From Paenibacillus sp. SYP-B3998 (GTDB taxonomy: Bacteria > Bacillota > Bacilli > Paenibacillales > NBRC-103111): a stretch of 64,000 bases of DNA. Where the stretch lies: positions 434,001 through 498,000 of the forward strand of contig NZ_JAAIKC010000001.1 in the NCBI RefSeq assembly GCF_010820665.1. The letters run 5' to 3'. A model generated the notes under the pieces. That model saw only the letters and a list, made by a program, of their open reading frames with translations, had not been told where the DNA came from and searched no databases. Positions 43,983-53,291 of this stretch are shown here, piece after piece. The stretch's first letter is position 1, and the number at the start of each line of letters is the position of its first letter. The translations under genes and the position numbers were made by a program.

Positions 43983-45005
43983 TTGAGTGTTACGATTATT
44001 GACATTGCGAGGCGTGCAAACGTTTCAAAATCTACGGTTTCACGAGTAATTGCCGGAACGGGCTATACAAGTCCTGAAACTCGTAAAAAAGTCCTGGATG
44101 CCATCGAAGAACTGGAATACAAACCGAATGCGGTGGCTAGAGCGATGGTATCGCAACGTACCTATAACATTGGCGTCATCATTTACCGGCAGCATCACCC
44201 GATTATTTCCCATCCTTTTTATGGGAAAATACTCGATGCGATTCTGGCGACAGCTGAACGTCTGAACTACTCGGTTTTCGTTTCGACGGATAAAGAGATG
44301 TCGCTGCGGTCCGCTGACGATATGCTGGAGAAAAGAGTCGACGGTTTGGTGCTAATTAGCCGGCTTAACCAGGAAATGATTGGCTATCTCGATCGTTTCC
44401 ATATTCCATTTCTAATGGTGAACGGCACGACGGAAAGCGAGCACGTGATTCAACTTGTGAACGATGACAGACGATGCGGCGTATTGGCAGCAGACCATTT
44501 ATTTGCCTTAGGCCATCGGCAAATTGGCGTCATTGCAGGCCCGCAGGAACACCGGAGTCACTATTTGCGTTTAGAAAGCTTTCGGGGGCGGCTGCGTGAT
44601 TTAGGCTGTGGAGTTTCGGAAGAGCAGGTGGGCTATTCGCCTACATCGATGTTTGATGATGGGCAACAATGTCTTTTGGCAATGTGGGAACGTTCCCCTA
44701 TTAAACCGACTGCTGTTTATGCGACCAATGATCTGCTAGCGCTTGGTGCCATAAGGGCTATTTTGGAAAAGGGACTGCGAATTCCGGAGGACATTTCGGT
44801 TATTGGGTCAGACAACATTGACTATGCCCATTTATCTACGCCATCGTTAACTACGATTCATATCGAAAAGGAAAAGATGGGAGAGGATTCGGTTTACATG
44901 CTGGATCGTCTGATACAGAAACAGGCTTTGGACGGGAAGAGAATTGAGTACGAACCGAAGTTGATGGTTCGGGGAACCACGAGTGCAATAAGTACGAGCA
45001 AGTAA
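43983..45005 (+). CDS. LacI-family regulator
   Basis: The 340-residue protein has an N-terminal LacI HTH (VTIIDIARRANVSKSTVSRV), hinge helix YKPNAVARAMVSQ and a periplasmic-binding-like effector domain (GVIIYRQHHPIISHPFYGKI … VYATNDLLALGAIRAI, ISVIGSDNIDYAH). TTG 43983 follows GGAGG eight bases upstream. It is followed by a palindromic operator and the sugar ABC genes, so it is most likely their repressor or activator. Confidence 0.9.
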   Translation: MSVTIIDIARRANVSKSTVSRVIAGTGYTSPETRKKVLDAIEELEYKPNAVARAMVSQRTYNIGVIIYRQHHPIISHPFYGKILDAILATAERLNYSVFVSTDKEMSLRSADDMLEKRVDGLVLISRLNQEMIGYLDRFHIPFLMVNGTTESEHVIQLVNDDRRCGVLAADHLFALGHRQIGVIAGPQEHRSHYLRLESFRGRLRDLGCGVSEEQVGYSPTSMFDDGQQCLLAMWERSPIKPTAVYATNDLLALGAIRAILEKGLRIPEDISVIGSDNIDYAHLSTPSLTTIHIEKEKMGEDSVYMLDRLIQKQALDGKRIEYEPKLMVRGTTSAISTSK

Positions 45006-45074
45006 TAGATTTGTTTAATTTATCTGGATCTCCAAGTCACAATATGTTTATTTCATTGCAGCATTATGAGTTAT

Positions 45075-45090
45075 GTGGGAACGTTCCCAC
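45075..45090. promoter_or_regulatory. LacI-type operator
   Basis: Perfect 16-bp palindrome GTGGGAACGTTCCCAC with the central CG of LacI-family operators, 17 bases before the first permease start. Confidence 0.75.
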
Positions 45091-45106
45091 TAGGAAAGGA
45101 GATCTT

Positions 45107-45988
45107 ATGCGAGGCCACACCAATCCACGTAAACGAAATTCAGTCATCTGGTACTTTTTTCTGCTTCCCACTTTTATGGGTATTCTATTGTTTATGGTGT
45201 ACCCCGTTATGGAATCGTTCCGCTTAAGCTTTTATCACGCAGGGGGAGCCATTGAAACGTGGGCCGGGCTTGATAATTACAAAACGGTATTAAGTTCAAA
45301 TGTATTTTGGCAAGCGGTGTTTAACACCTTCTACATGGGCTTTTTCCAACTGCTTCTCACCATTCCTTTGGGATTTATTTTAGCTACGCTCATCAACGAG
45401 CTAAAGTGGGGGAAAAACTTCTTTAAGGTGATGTTCTTTATCCCTTACATAACCTCGGTTGTTGCTGCTTCGATGTTATTCTTGTTCGTGCTTCATCCTG
45501 ATTTCGGACTCTTGAATTATTTTCTTAGTAAGCTTGGCTTGCCAACTTCGGTTTGGTTAGCGGAACCTGCGAGTGCGCGTTGGGGTGCGATTTTACTTGG
45601 ATCCTGGCATTGGCTCGGCTTTGTCATCATCATTTTCCTAGCCAACTTGCAGGCGATCTCGGAGGATATTTATGAAGCAGGAGCTATTGACGGAGCAACG
45701 GGTTTTCAGAAATGGCGCTATTTGACCATTCCGAATATGACGGGGACGTTCTCCTTTCTTATTGTCATTGGTTGGATTGGCAGCCTTCAGCGGTTTACAG
45801 ATATTTATTTGCTGGGGGGAATCCAAGGAAGTCCTGCTCGTTCGCTTTATACGATCGTCGGCTTTATTTATGAAAGAGGTTTTGGCGGTACAGAATACGG
45901 CGTTGCTTCGGCAGCGGCTTATGTACTCTTTGCAATGATTTTATTTTTCACCGCACTCAATTTAAAAATAACGAAGATGAAAATCTAA
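45107..45988 (+). CDS. sugar ABC permease (MalF type)
   Basis: The 293-residue permease has six transmembrane helices. The EAA loop is YEAGAIDGATGFQKWRYLTIP (about 185-205), the site where the ATPase docks. It starts MRGHTNPRKRNS behind AAAGGAGA; longer frames run into the operator. It forms a pair with the next gene. No ATPase is encoded nearby, as is usual in this group where one MsmX-like ATPase serves many sugar transporters. Confidence 0.9.
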   Translation: MRGHTNPRKRNSVIWYFFLLPTFMGILLFMVYPVMESFRLSFYHAGGAIETWAGLDNYKTVLSSNVFWQAVFNTFYMGFFQLLLTIPLGFILATLINELKWGKNFFKVMFFIPYITSVVAASMLFLFVLHPDFGLLNYFLSKLGLPTSVWLAEPASARWGAILLGSWHWLGFVIIIFLANLQAISEDIYEAGAIDGATGFQKWRYLTIPNMTGTFSFLIVIGWIGSLQRFTDIYLLGGIQGSPARSLYTIVGFIYERGFGGTEYGVASAAAYVLFAMILFFTALNLKITKMKI

Positions 45989-46004
45989 GTAAGAGGTGAA
46001 CTAC

Positions 46005-46859
46005 ATGCGCATCACGAGTCTTTTTCGAAAGAAGCTGTCCGCAGCGGATATTATCATTTTAGCGGTTCTTCTTGTCTTAAGTATCCTCATGATTTCACCT
46101 TTTATTTGGATGCTGAGTATTAGTTTTGAACGGACTGCTAATTTGCAGCCGCCGTTTCCGCCCTCTTTTTATCCGAAAAATGCGTCTGTGTTCAATTACG
46201 ATATCGTGATGGAAAATGCGACGCTATTCAAGTCGTATTTGAACTCTGGCCTTGTGGCTGCATGTGTCGTGTGCTTAAGTGTCTCCAGTTCACTGTTGGC
46301 AGGGTACGCGTTCGCTAAGGGGCAGTTCAAAGGTAAAAAAGCGTTGTTTCTTATCGTCCTCGCTACGATGATGATTCCGATGGAAACGAGACTTATCCCC
46401 TTATTTACGATGTTCAATAAATTTGGACTGATTAATACGTTCATCCCGCTCATTGCACCTGCCATTTTGTACGGTTTTGGTATATTGCTTTGCAAGCAGT
46501 ACTTTGACCAGCTGCCCGACAGTTTGCGGGAAGCTGCACAGATTGATGGCTCTAGTGAGGGAAGGACATTTCTCCAAATTTATGTGCCGCTAACGGGACC
46601 GATTATCGCCACATTGGCGATCCTGTCCTTCCTTGAAAGCTGGAATGCATTTCTTTGGCCGCTAGTTGTGATTAACGATCACGAGCTGCGTACGATTCCG
46701 ATTTTTCTTGCCAGCTTCTCTTTTGAGAATGGGACGCGTTTGGCTGGGCTCACGATGGCACTGGCGGCAGCCAGCATTGCGCCGATTATTGTGGTCTTCC
46801 TCTTTTTACAAAAATATATCATTCGCAGTATTGCATTAAGCGGTTTGAAGGGAGAGTGA
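46005..46859 (+). CDS. sugar ABC permease (MalG type)
   Basis: The 284-residue permease has six transmembrane helices, with the EAA loop LREAAQIDGSSEGRTFLQI. ATG 46005 has AAGAGG eight bases upstream; a GTG nine bases earlier is less well placed. It lies 16 bases after its partner permease and 90 bases before the binding protein. Similar to UgpE/MalG subunits for disaccharides or glycerol-phosphate compounds. Confidence 0.9.
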   Translation: MRITSLFRKKLSAADIIILAVLLVLSILMISPFIWMLSISFERTANLQPPFPPSFYPKNASVFNYDIVMENATLFKSYLNSGLVAACVVCLSVSSSLLAGYAFAKGQFKGKKALFLIVLATMMIPMETRLIPLFTMFNKFGLINTFIPLIAPAILYGFGILLCKQYFDQLPDSLREAAQIDGSSEGRTFLQIYVPLTGPIIATLAILSFLESWNAFLWPLVVINDHELRTIPIFLASFSFENGTRLAGLTMALAAASIAPIIVVFLFLQKYIIRSIALSGLKGE

Positions 46860-46949
46860 GCGGAGCCAGGAGCTGTGGGCCGATTTCCGATTTCAAGATA
46901 AGGTTATGAACGAGGTCAAAGTCAATTTAATTTCAGGAGGCTGAGAAGC

Positions 46950-48347
46950 ATGGTTAACAAGAAGACGAAAAAATGGATGGTAGCAGGCAGTTTGGTCACT
47001 TTATTAGCGGTGCAAGCATTGACAGGCTGCGGAAGTAAGGCTGTTGAAAATAAGGCAGCTCCATCGAGCGAGACGAACGCCGCAACGAAAGTGTCTGATA
47101 AGAAAATGTCAGGCTCGCTCAAGGTGCAATTGATTGGCGACTTCAGCATGGACGACAAAACAGATCCGCTTTCGGGCAAAAAAATTAAAGGTGTGTCTGT
47201 TCTGAAGAAAGAGTTCGAACGGATTTATCCAGGTACGACCCTTGATTTCGTCCTGATGGGCTGGGACGGTTACACGCAAAAAACGGAAGCGATGCTCAGC
47301 TCCAAAGGAGCAGATGTATTTCAAGTGCCCGGGATCGCGAGTTGGGCCAATCAAGATTTACTCGAACCGCTGGCTCCTTATATCGAGAAGGACAAGCTTG
47401 ATTTAGGCCTGTACATCGACAATCAAGTTGAAGGCTGGAAAGCGATGGGGCCTAAGGATAAAGAACTGCAAGTGTATGGCCTTCCTTTTATTGGAGATAC
47501 TCGCTTTATCGCTTACGACAAAAAGATTTTCAGTGACTGGGGCGTAGAGCCGCTTACCAAAAATCCGACACCTGAAGAGATTTTAGAAAAAGCAAAGAAA
47601 ATGACGGGCACGAATCCTAAAACGGGCAAACAAAACTACGGCGCTTTCTATGCTGGAGCAGATGCTGCGGATTCGGTTGTTAATGCGGCCGAATCGTACG
47701 GCGGCACTTGGGGGAAAGGCTTTCAGTTCAAAGGAATGGAAGTGAACTTCAACTCTCCACAAATGCTTAAAGGGTTAAAGTGGATGAATGAGCTGAATGC
47801 CCTTTCACCAAAAGGGGCACTTGTGAAACAAGGTGGCGAGAAATGGGGGACGGCAGCGAATGACATTGCCATTCACATCCGCGTACAACCGATCTTCATC
47901 AATACCATTTATGCTGCGGGCTTGCAGGATCAATATGGCGTCTCTCAATTGTTCGTGAATCCGGATAAGAAAATGGGTGGTATGTTCGCAGGCAGCCCGT
48001 ACTCGATTGCCAAAAGCAGCGCAAACAAAGAATTGGCTTGGGAGTTTTTGAAGTTCAGCTCTAGCGAATTTTTCCAGAAATATATGTGGGATGAACAAAG
48101 CGCTCAGTTCCTTCCTGTCATCAAGTCGGCTATGAAATGGGACAGTATCCAAAAAAGTCCACACGCGCAGCTAGAACTGGAGTCTATGGGTAAACTGTGG
48201 GCGCCACGTTATCCGTATCGTTCAGGTCAGCCGAGATCCATCTTATCTACAAGCGTAGAAGAGGCTTTGCTGAACAAATCGACACCGGAGGCTGCACTGG
48301 ATAAAGCGCAAAAAGAATCGACAGATTGGTTGGCTGCACAAAAATAA
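46950..48347 (+). CDS. ABC extracellular solute-binding lipoprotein
   Basis: The 465-residue family 1 binding protein has a lipobox LTGC with Cys at 27, so it is lipid-anchored outside the membrane. The body has the two-lobe signature (ILEKAKKMTGTNPKTGKQNYG, VNPDKKMGGMFAGSPYSIAKS). It should deliver its ligand to the permeases directly upstream. AGGAGG lies eight bases before ATG. The ligand is unknown; downstream phosphoesterases hint at a phosphodiester or polyol compound. Confidence 0.9.
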   Translation: MVNKKTKKWMVAGSLVTLLAVQALTGCGSKAVENKAAPSSETNAATKVSDKKMSGSLKVQLIGDFSMDDKTDPLSGKKIKGVSVLKKEFERIYPGTTLDFVLMGWDGYTQKTEAMLSSKGADVFQVPGIASWANQDLLEPLAPYIEKDKLDLGLYIDNQVEGWKAMGPKDKELQVYGLPFIGDTRFIAYDKKIFSDWGVEPLTKNPTPEEILEKAKKMTGTNPKTGKQNYGAFYAGADAADSVVNAAESYGGTWGKGFQFKGMEVNFNSPQMLKGLKWMNELNALSPKGALVKQGGEKWGTAANDIAIHIRVQPIFINTIYAAGLQDQYGVSQLFVNPDKKMGGMFAGSPYSIAKSSANKELAWEFLKFSSSEFFQKYMWDEQSAQFLPVIKSAMKWDSIQKSPHAQLELESMGKLWAPRYPYRSGQPRSILSTSVEEALLNKSTPEAALDKAQKESTDWLAAQK

Positions 48348-48402
48348 GTCGAGCAGATCGCCCGTAAGGGCGGTCTACTTTTAACTAAAGGTGGACATCT
48401 AG

Positions 48403-48882
48403 ATGAGGAAATTGCTAGTGGTAGAGGAAACGTTAACGTTCGTACAGTCACAGACGCATGTGACGTATTCGTTTGTCGTATCTGAACAAAGTAAAAAGTT
48501 AGGTATCGATTTTAACTATTCGCCAAAATCATTGGACGATGAAAGGTTGTCTAAAGAGATCATTCAGCTCAGCTTGCAAAAATATACCGTTGCTAATGAA
48601 CTTAAAAGCAATGGGCCATCTTTTGAGCAAAACTGGCAGCGATTCCTGCCGTTGAAAAATTTAATCACGGTTTCAGTTGACGACCCTAATGGGTTCAGGG
48701 GAGCTTGTCACCGTCATGATCCTGAACAAAGCTTGTATCTTACGCAGGAGTTGGCGTCACCAGGGTTAATGCCTGGACCCATCGGAAGCGGGACTTGGTC
48801 CGTAACGCTGAGTATCCACGCGTTGGTGACCGCTACGTGTAACTTTCAACTGATCGTATGGGAAGGAGTGGATACCGTATGA
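48403..48882 (+). CDS. hypothetical protein linked to PHP phosphoesterase
   Basis: No family is recognised. The 159-residue soluble protein lies between the binding protein and a PHP-domain enzyme and overlaps the latter by four bases (ATGA), so it is co-translated. GSGTWSVTLSIHALVTAT near the C-terminus and alternating hydrophobic residues suggest a beta-sandwich. It may be an accessory domain of the enzyme encoded next, as CehA-type enzymes sometimes carry such a domain in one chain (inference). Confidence 0.65.
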   Translation: MRKLLVVEETLTFVQSQTHVTYSFVVSEQSKKLGIDFNYSPKSLDDERLSKEIIQLSLQKYTVANELKSNGPSFEQNWQRFLPLKNLITVSVDDPNGFRGACHRHDPEQSLYLTQELASPGLMPGPIGSGTWSVTLSIHALVTATCNFQLIVWEGVDTV

Positions 48883-49901
48883 AACAATGGCTTCCCTATG
48901 AGCTGCACACCCATACGTATCATAGCGATGGCGAGCATTCGCTGCTTGAGCTGGCCAAGAGCGCCAAAGAGCTAGGACTGTTCGGTATCGCGATGACCGA
49001 TCATAATACGATGTCTCCTTTATTAGACGGCCAGTCCGTTCAATCCGAGACGAAGCTGCACATCATTCGAGGGATGGAATGGACGACATTCTTTGGCCAT
49101 ATGCTCGCTATCGGGATTAGCGATTATGTTGATTGGAGAGATTTGGGCATTAAGGATATTCACAAAGGTATTGAGAGGGTTCATCAGCAAGGCGGGATTG
49201 TTGGCATCGCGCATCCGTTCCGAATTGGCAGTCCTTTGTGTACAGGCTGCTACTGGGAATATGAGATTACAAACTGGCATGATATTGATTATATTGAGGT
49301 CTGGTCTTACACGTTTCCGTCCATCTTGAATAGCAATATTCGAGCATTTCAGCTCTGGACTGATTTACTGAACCAAGGCTATAAGATTGCCGGCGTTTGC
49401 GGTAGGGATTGGCATGTTTCTTCCGTTTCCGTAGTGGAACCCATCGCTGTGTCCTATTTGGGCATGGAGAACGATGCCTGGCTGACTTCCGATGAAGTGG
49501 ATTACGAGAGGCTGGCAGTTAACGCGATCCGTAGAGGCGCAGTTAGCGTTACGATGGGACCACTGATTCTGTGTACGGTTCAACTCGCTGACTCAGGACA
49601 TAGATTCCATAGTGGAGACGAGGTTCCTGCAATTGGTGAGGCGGAGAAAGTGCTCATTCATGTAGAAGTAGATTTCGCGACAAGGTCGTCTTATTGGCAA
49701 TTAGCTGAGCAGGAATTGACGGTCACTCTGTCCAGTAATATGGGCCAGCTTGCTAAACTCAATGTGTCTAGATCCGATTCTGCCGTGTGCTGCGAAGTTG
49801 ATCATAGAGGGTTGAAGTGGCTTCGGGCAGAGCTCAGTGGGGTATTTCATAGCTGCTACACGATGATTGGTTTTACGAATCCGATTTATTTTCAAATTTG
49901 A
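48879..49901 (+). CDS. PHP-domain (CehA/McbA-type) metallophosphoesterase
   Basis: The 340-residue protein has the PHP metal-binding motifs: ELHTHTYHSDG (motif I, HTH and Asp), MTDHNTM (motif II), GGIVGIAHPFRIG (motif III His) and AGVCGRDWHV (motif IV). CehA/McbA-like PHP enzymes hydrolyse phosphoesters. ATG 48879 follows GGAAGGAG and overlaps the upstream gene. It is followed after 20 bases by a glycerophosphodiesterase gene, so the two probably act in sequence on the imported compound. Confidence 0.85.
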   Translation: MKQWLPYELHTHTYHSDGEHSLLELAKSAKELGLFGIAMTDHNTMSPLLDGQSVQSETKLHIIRGMEWTTFFGHMLAIGISDYVDWRDLGIKDIHKGIERVHQQGGIVGIAHPFRIGSPLCTGCYWEYEITNWHDIDYIEVWSYTFPSILNSNIRAFQLWTDLLNQGYKIAGVCGRDWHVSSVSVVEPIAVSYLGMENDAWLTSDEVDYERLAVNAIRRGAVSVTMGPLILCTVQLADSGHRFHSGDEVPAIGEAEKVLIHVEVDFATRSSYWQLAEQELTVTLSSNMGQLAKLNVSRSDSAVCCEVDHRGLKWLRAELSGVFHSCYTMIGFTNPIYFQI

Positions 49902-49921
49902 CCAAGGCGTGGGGGATATTG

Positions 49922-50644
49922 ATGATTGAAGCTGACTTTCCTATAATTGCTGCGCATACGGGGTGTGGCCAAGCACCCGATAACACGATCGAATCCTTTC
50001 TTGAAGGAGTTCGCTCGGGGGCGAACATCGTTGAAGTGGATCTAAGAATAACGAAGGAGGGGACGGTTGTATTGCTCCACGACGACCACCCGTATCTTCA
50101 TACATATACCTATGAACAGTTGAATCAATATGAAGTAAGATCCAGCATAAGTCCGATCTATGAACAGCATGAATTGGTCAAATTGACCCAACTGCTTGAG
50201 GTTGCGAAGCAATATGAGGTGGCTTTGAATTTGGACATCAAGATACCTGCAGCGATTGAACCTGTTATGAAGGTGATTAAACAGTTTGATCGTTTAGATC
50301 ACATCTTTATTACCGGCTGCAGTGATCAGATCACGAACGGCCATATGGATACGCAGGTCTTATACAATACGCCGAGAGAATTCACTGCGCAAGAGCAGGC
50401 AGCGTATACCTTATACGCGACTAAAGTTTGCCAAACAGCTTTAGCTGGTCGTTATTACGGGTTAAATCTGGACTATTTAACGTGCCGTCAAGAGCTGGTG
50501 GAGCTTGCGCATGCTTCGGGACTAGCCGTGTGGGTGTACACCGTAAATCTTTCTGCAGATTTAAGGCGATTTATCGAGATGGGAGTAGACGTGATTACGA
50601 CCAAAGAGGTCACCTTGCTGGCTGAACTCAAAACGGGAAGGTAA
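49922..50644 (+). CDS. glycerophosphodiester phosphodiesterase
   Basis: The 240-residue protein is a GDPD TIM barrel: AAHTGCGQAPDNTIESF (motif with first His and Glu; usually HRG, here HTG), EVDLRITKEGTVVLLHDD (Glu, Asp and the catalytic His) and LNLDIKIPAA. It has no signal peptide, so it works in the cytoplasm on imported substrates such as glycerophosphodiesters. ATG 49922 follows GGGGGA. The Arg of the first HRG motif is Thr, which may alter substrate choice. It is the last gene of the operon. Confidence 0.85.
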   Translation: MIEADFPIIAAHTGCGQAPDNTIESFLEGVRSGANIVEVDLRITKEGTVVLLHDDHPYLHTYTYEQLNQYEVRSSISPIYEQHELVKLTQLLEVAKQYEVALNLDIKIPAAIEPVMKVIKQFDRLDHIFITGCSDQITNGHMDTQVLYNTPREFTAQEQAAYTLYATKVCQTALAGRYYGLNLDYLTCRQELVELAHASGLAVWVYTVNLSADLRRFIEMGVDVITTKEVTLLAELKTGR

Positions 50645-50663
50645 GTTCGCTGTTTGGAATTCG

Positions 50664-50745
50664 CAGTTTTCAGTTTTCAGTTTTGAGTTCTGAGTTCGCT
50701 GCCTCCTACGAGTCCGAGAACATACTCGGCTCGCGAAGGAGGCAG
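50664..50745 (+). repeat. short tandem repeats and long hairpin after the operon
   Basis: CAGTTTT is repeated in tandem (50664-50683), with GAGTTC/TGAGTTC variants to 50696. Then CTGCCTCCT (50699-50707) pairs with AGGAGGCAG (50737-50745), with inner CGAG-rich arms. No T tract follows, so it may protect the RNA 3' end or be a small repeat element. Confidence 0.5.
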
Positions 50746-50845
50746 GAACAAAGGGGCCTTCACTATCAATGAGGGGATCTCCCAGTAGTTGAAAGATATC
50801 GCTTACAATGATGTGAGGTTATATAACACAACTATTTTAAAATGG

Positions 50846-50874
50846 TTGACACCCTTAATGAAAAAAGCTACTAT
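50846..50874 (+). promoter_or_regulatory. sigma-A promoter of second sugar ABC operon
   Basis: TTGACA (50846-50851) and TACTAT (50869-50874) are spaced exactly 17 bp, with an operator directly downstream. Confidence 0.75.
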
Positions 50875-50883
50875 GTATGTATT

Positions 50884-50903
50884 AAGTATAAACGTTTATA
50901 CTT
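50884..50903. promoter_or_regulatory. 20-bp perfect palindromic operator
   Basis: AAGTATAAACGTTTATACTT lies just downstream of the -10 box, so a bound repressor would block initiation or elongation. The central CG is LacI-like. The 14-bp core recurs at 54248-54261. Confidence 0.8.
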
Positions 50904-50954
50904 TGTGAAAATGCATATTTGTCTTGTGGCTTATAAAAAAGAGGAGGGTTACAT

Positions 50955-52328
50955 TTGAAAAATTTAAAGCTGAAAAGTGTTGTTTCATTTTTAACGGTGA
51001 CTGTTTTTCTGGCGGGCTGCGGTACGGTGCCAACGAAATCAGACGGTGTCAACGCATCATCCACTGCTAAAGCGACAGAGTCTTCTACTGTCTCGGATAA
51101 ATCTGCTAGTGAATTAAGCTGGGATAAAGTGAATGATCCATCGTTAAAGGGGCAAGAAATTACGGTTCTTGTCGTAGATACGGACGGGAAGATTGGAACG
51201 TTATTCAAACAATTCACGGAAAAAACAGGAATTAAAGTCAACGAGCTTGCTGTAGATTATAACTCCTTATACGGGAAAATTACGACAGCAGCTTTATCCA
51301 ATTCTTCTGACATTGACGTTGTTGAGATGGACACCATTTGGGCGGGACAATTTTTCAAAGGGAACATTGCGGAGGATTTAAGCAAAATTGTTCCGGCAGA
51401 TGTTCAAAAGAAATACACGCAATCCTCGCTTTCTTCGGCCATGTTTGATAATCATCTTATGGGCATTCCGTATTATTCCAGTACAAAACATTTTTATTGG
51501 AACAAGGATTTATTGAAAAAGGCAGGTTACGAGAATCCGCCAAAAACGTGGGACGAGTTTAGAGAAGTATCTAAAAAGCTGACAGCTAATGGCGTTTACG
51601 GTTCTGGTTGGGCATGGAAACAAGCGGAAGGCTTGCTGTGCGACTATGTTGGCATGGTTTACGCTTTCGGCGGAAATATGCTTGGGGACAATGGGAAGCT
51701 TGTTGTGAATTCCAAAGAATCGGTACAAGCGCTGCAATATATGTCAGACTTGATTAATGTAGACAAAACGGTTGACCCTGCAAGCCTGCAATGGACGGAA
51801 GAAGATGTGAAAAATGCCTTCATGGCTGGCAAAATTGCGATGATGAGCAACTGGGAAAACATGTATCCTGATCTCAATGATCCAACGAAATCGAAAGTTG
51901 TGAATCAAAGCGATGTAGGATTATTGCCAGGCCAGGGAAATGTGGTTTCTTCTTCGGTTACGGGTTCCGAGGGTATCGCAATTATGAAATCAAGTAAGAA
52001 AAAACAAGCAGCGCTTGCGTTCTTAAGCTGGATTGGATCACGGGATTTCCAAGTTCCATTTTATGCGAATACGGGTACATATCCATCTCTGCAGGAGCTT
52101 TACACCGACGAAGCGATCATTAAGGCAGATACGACAAAGTCATTGAGTAAAATTATGCCGGAATTCCAATATGGGCACAATCGTCCGAATGCTCCTGGAT
52201 ATGTGGAATGGGCCGATATTTTGTCCAACCAAGTTGTTGGTGGGTTGACGAAGCACCAAACGCCTCAACAAGCACTGGATGAAGCTGCCAAAAAAATCGA
52301 CGAAGCTATACAAAAAGCAGCTAAGTAA
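50955..52328 (+). CDS. ABC extracellular solute-binding lipoprotein
   Basis: The 457-residue family 1 binding protein has a lipobox FLAGC with Cys at about 22. The body matches maltose/trehalose-type binding proteins (VVEMDTIWAGQFFKGNIAED, GSGWAWKQAEGLLCDYVG, GIPYYSSTKHFYWNKDLLKK). Aromatic residues are frequent, as in sugar sites. The start is TTG behind GAGGAGGG. It is the first gene of a repressor-controlled operon with two permeases; the kinase and GH4 downstream suggest an oligosaccharide ligand. Confidence 0.9.
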   Translation: MKNLKLKSVVSFLTVTVFLAGCGTVPTKSDGVNASSTAKATESSTVSDKSASELSWDKVNDPSLKGQEITVLVVDTDGKIGTLFKQFTEKTGIKVNELAVDYNSLYGKITTAALSNSSDIDVVEMDTIWAGQFFKGNIAEDLSKIVPADVQKKYTQSSLSSAMFDNHLMGIPYYSSTKHFYWNKDLLKKAGYENPPKTWDEFREVSKKLTANGVYGSGWAWKQAEGLLCDYVGMVYAFGGNMLGDNGKLVVNSKESVQALQYMSDLINVDKTVDPASLQWTEEDVKNAFMAGKIAMMSNWENMYPDLNDPTKSKVVNQSDVGLLPGQGNVVSSSVTGSEGIAIMKSSKKKQAALAFLSWIGSRDFQVPFYANTGTYPSLQELYTDEAIIKADTTKSLSKIMPEFQYGHNRPNAPGYVEWADILSNQVVGGLTKHQTPQQALDEAAKKIDEAIQKAAK

Positions 52329-52351
52329 AGCCGTGTCAGGAGGGGACGCAA

Positions 52352-53278
52352 ATGCATAATACTCAAGTTGACACAAGAAAAACTTTCCTGCCTTACTCCA
52401 AGAAGGAACGCAAAGATATCTTATTTGCTATTCTGTTGCTAGCGCCTACGTTGTATCTTTTATTAAGAATTTTTATCTTACCCATCGTACAGTCGCTAGT
52501 TTGGAGCTTTTTTAAATACAATTTGATGGATGGTTCCGCCATTGAGTATGTGGGTTTAAGGAATTTTATCGATATTTCAGTGCTGCAAGACTTTTGGATT
52601 TCCATGCAGAATACGAGTTATTTCACTGTTTTTTCAGTGGTCATTGAATTAGTTATTGGTTTTCTTTGCGCACTTATACTCAATCAAACCTTCATTGGCA
52701 GATCGTTTTTTCGGGGCATCATCATTATACCTTGGGCCATGCTGACGTTAGTAAACGGATTGTTATGGAATTGGATTTATCAGCCAGGGTATGGCGCTTT
52801 GAATACGATTCTGCACAAGCTGCATGTGCTGGGGGCCGACACGAATCCTGTGTGGCTCTCCAGCTCTACCAAAGTTGTATTTTTTACTGCGGTAACGGAT
52901 ATATGGAAAATGACTCCTTTTATGACCTTGCTGCTTCTAGCGGGCATGCAATCCATTTCGGCGTCGTTGTATGAGGCAGCGGCTATTGACGGGGCTAATT
53001 TTTGGAAAAAAATATGGCATGTAACACTCCCGCAGCTTATGCCTTCTCTAATGGTTGCCTTAGTGCTGCGAGTGATCGGTGCTTTCAGAGTATATGATAT
53101 TTTAACCGTCTTTACAGGAAATCCGAATACGTCGGTTAGTTATTTAACGTACAACTTCGCTTTCCGGTACTTTTATTTAGGTAGAGCTTCCGCGATGGCC
53201 TGGATTTCCACCATTTTTATTTTGATTTTCATTGTCATCTATATGATCATGCTGAAAAGACAGCAAAAGGAACATTAG
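52352..53278 (+). CDS. sugar ABC permease (MalF type)
   Basis: The 308-residue permease has six transmembrane helices and the EAA loop YEAAAIDGANFWKKIWHVTL. AGGAGGGG precedes ATG. It is 23 bases after the binding protein and 13 bases before its partner. No ATPase gene is present in this operon. Confidence 0.9.
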   Translation: MHNTQVDTRKTFLPYSKKERKDILFAILLLAPTLYLLLRIFILPIVQSLVWSFFKYNLMDGSAIEYVGLRNFIDISVLQDFWISMQNTSYFTVFSVVIELVIGFLCALILNQTFIGRSFFRGIIIIPWAMLTLVNGLLWNWIYQPGYGALNTILHKLHVLGADTNPVWLSSSTKVVFFTAVTDIWKMTPFMTLLLLAGMQSISASLYEAAAIDGANFWKKIWHVTLPQLMPSLMVALVLRVIGAFRVYDILTVFTGNPNTSVSYLTYNFAFRYFYLGRASAMAWISTIFILIFIVIYMIMLKRQQKEH

Positions 53279-53291
53279 AGGAGGAAAAACG

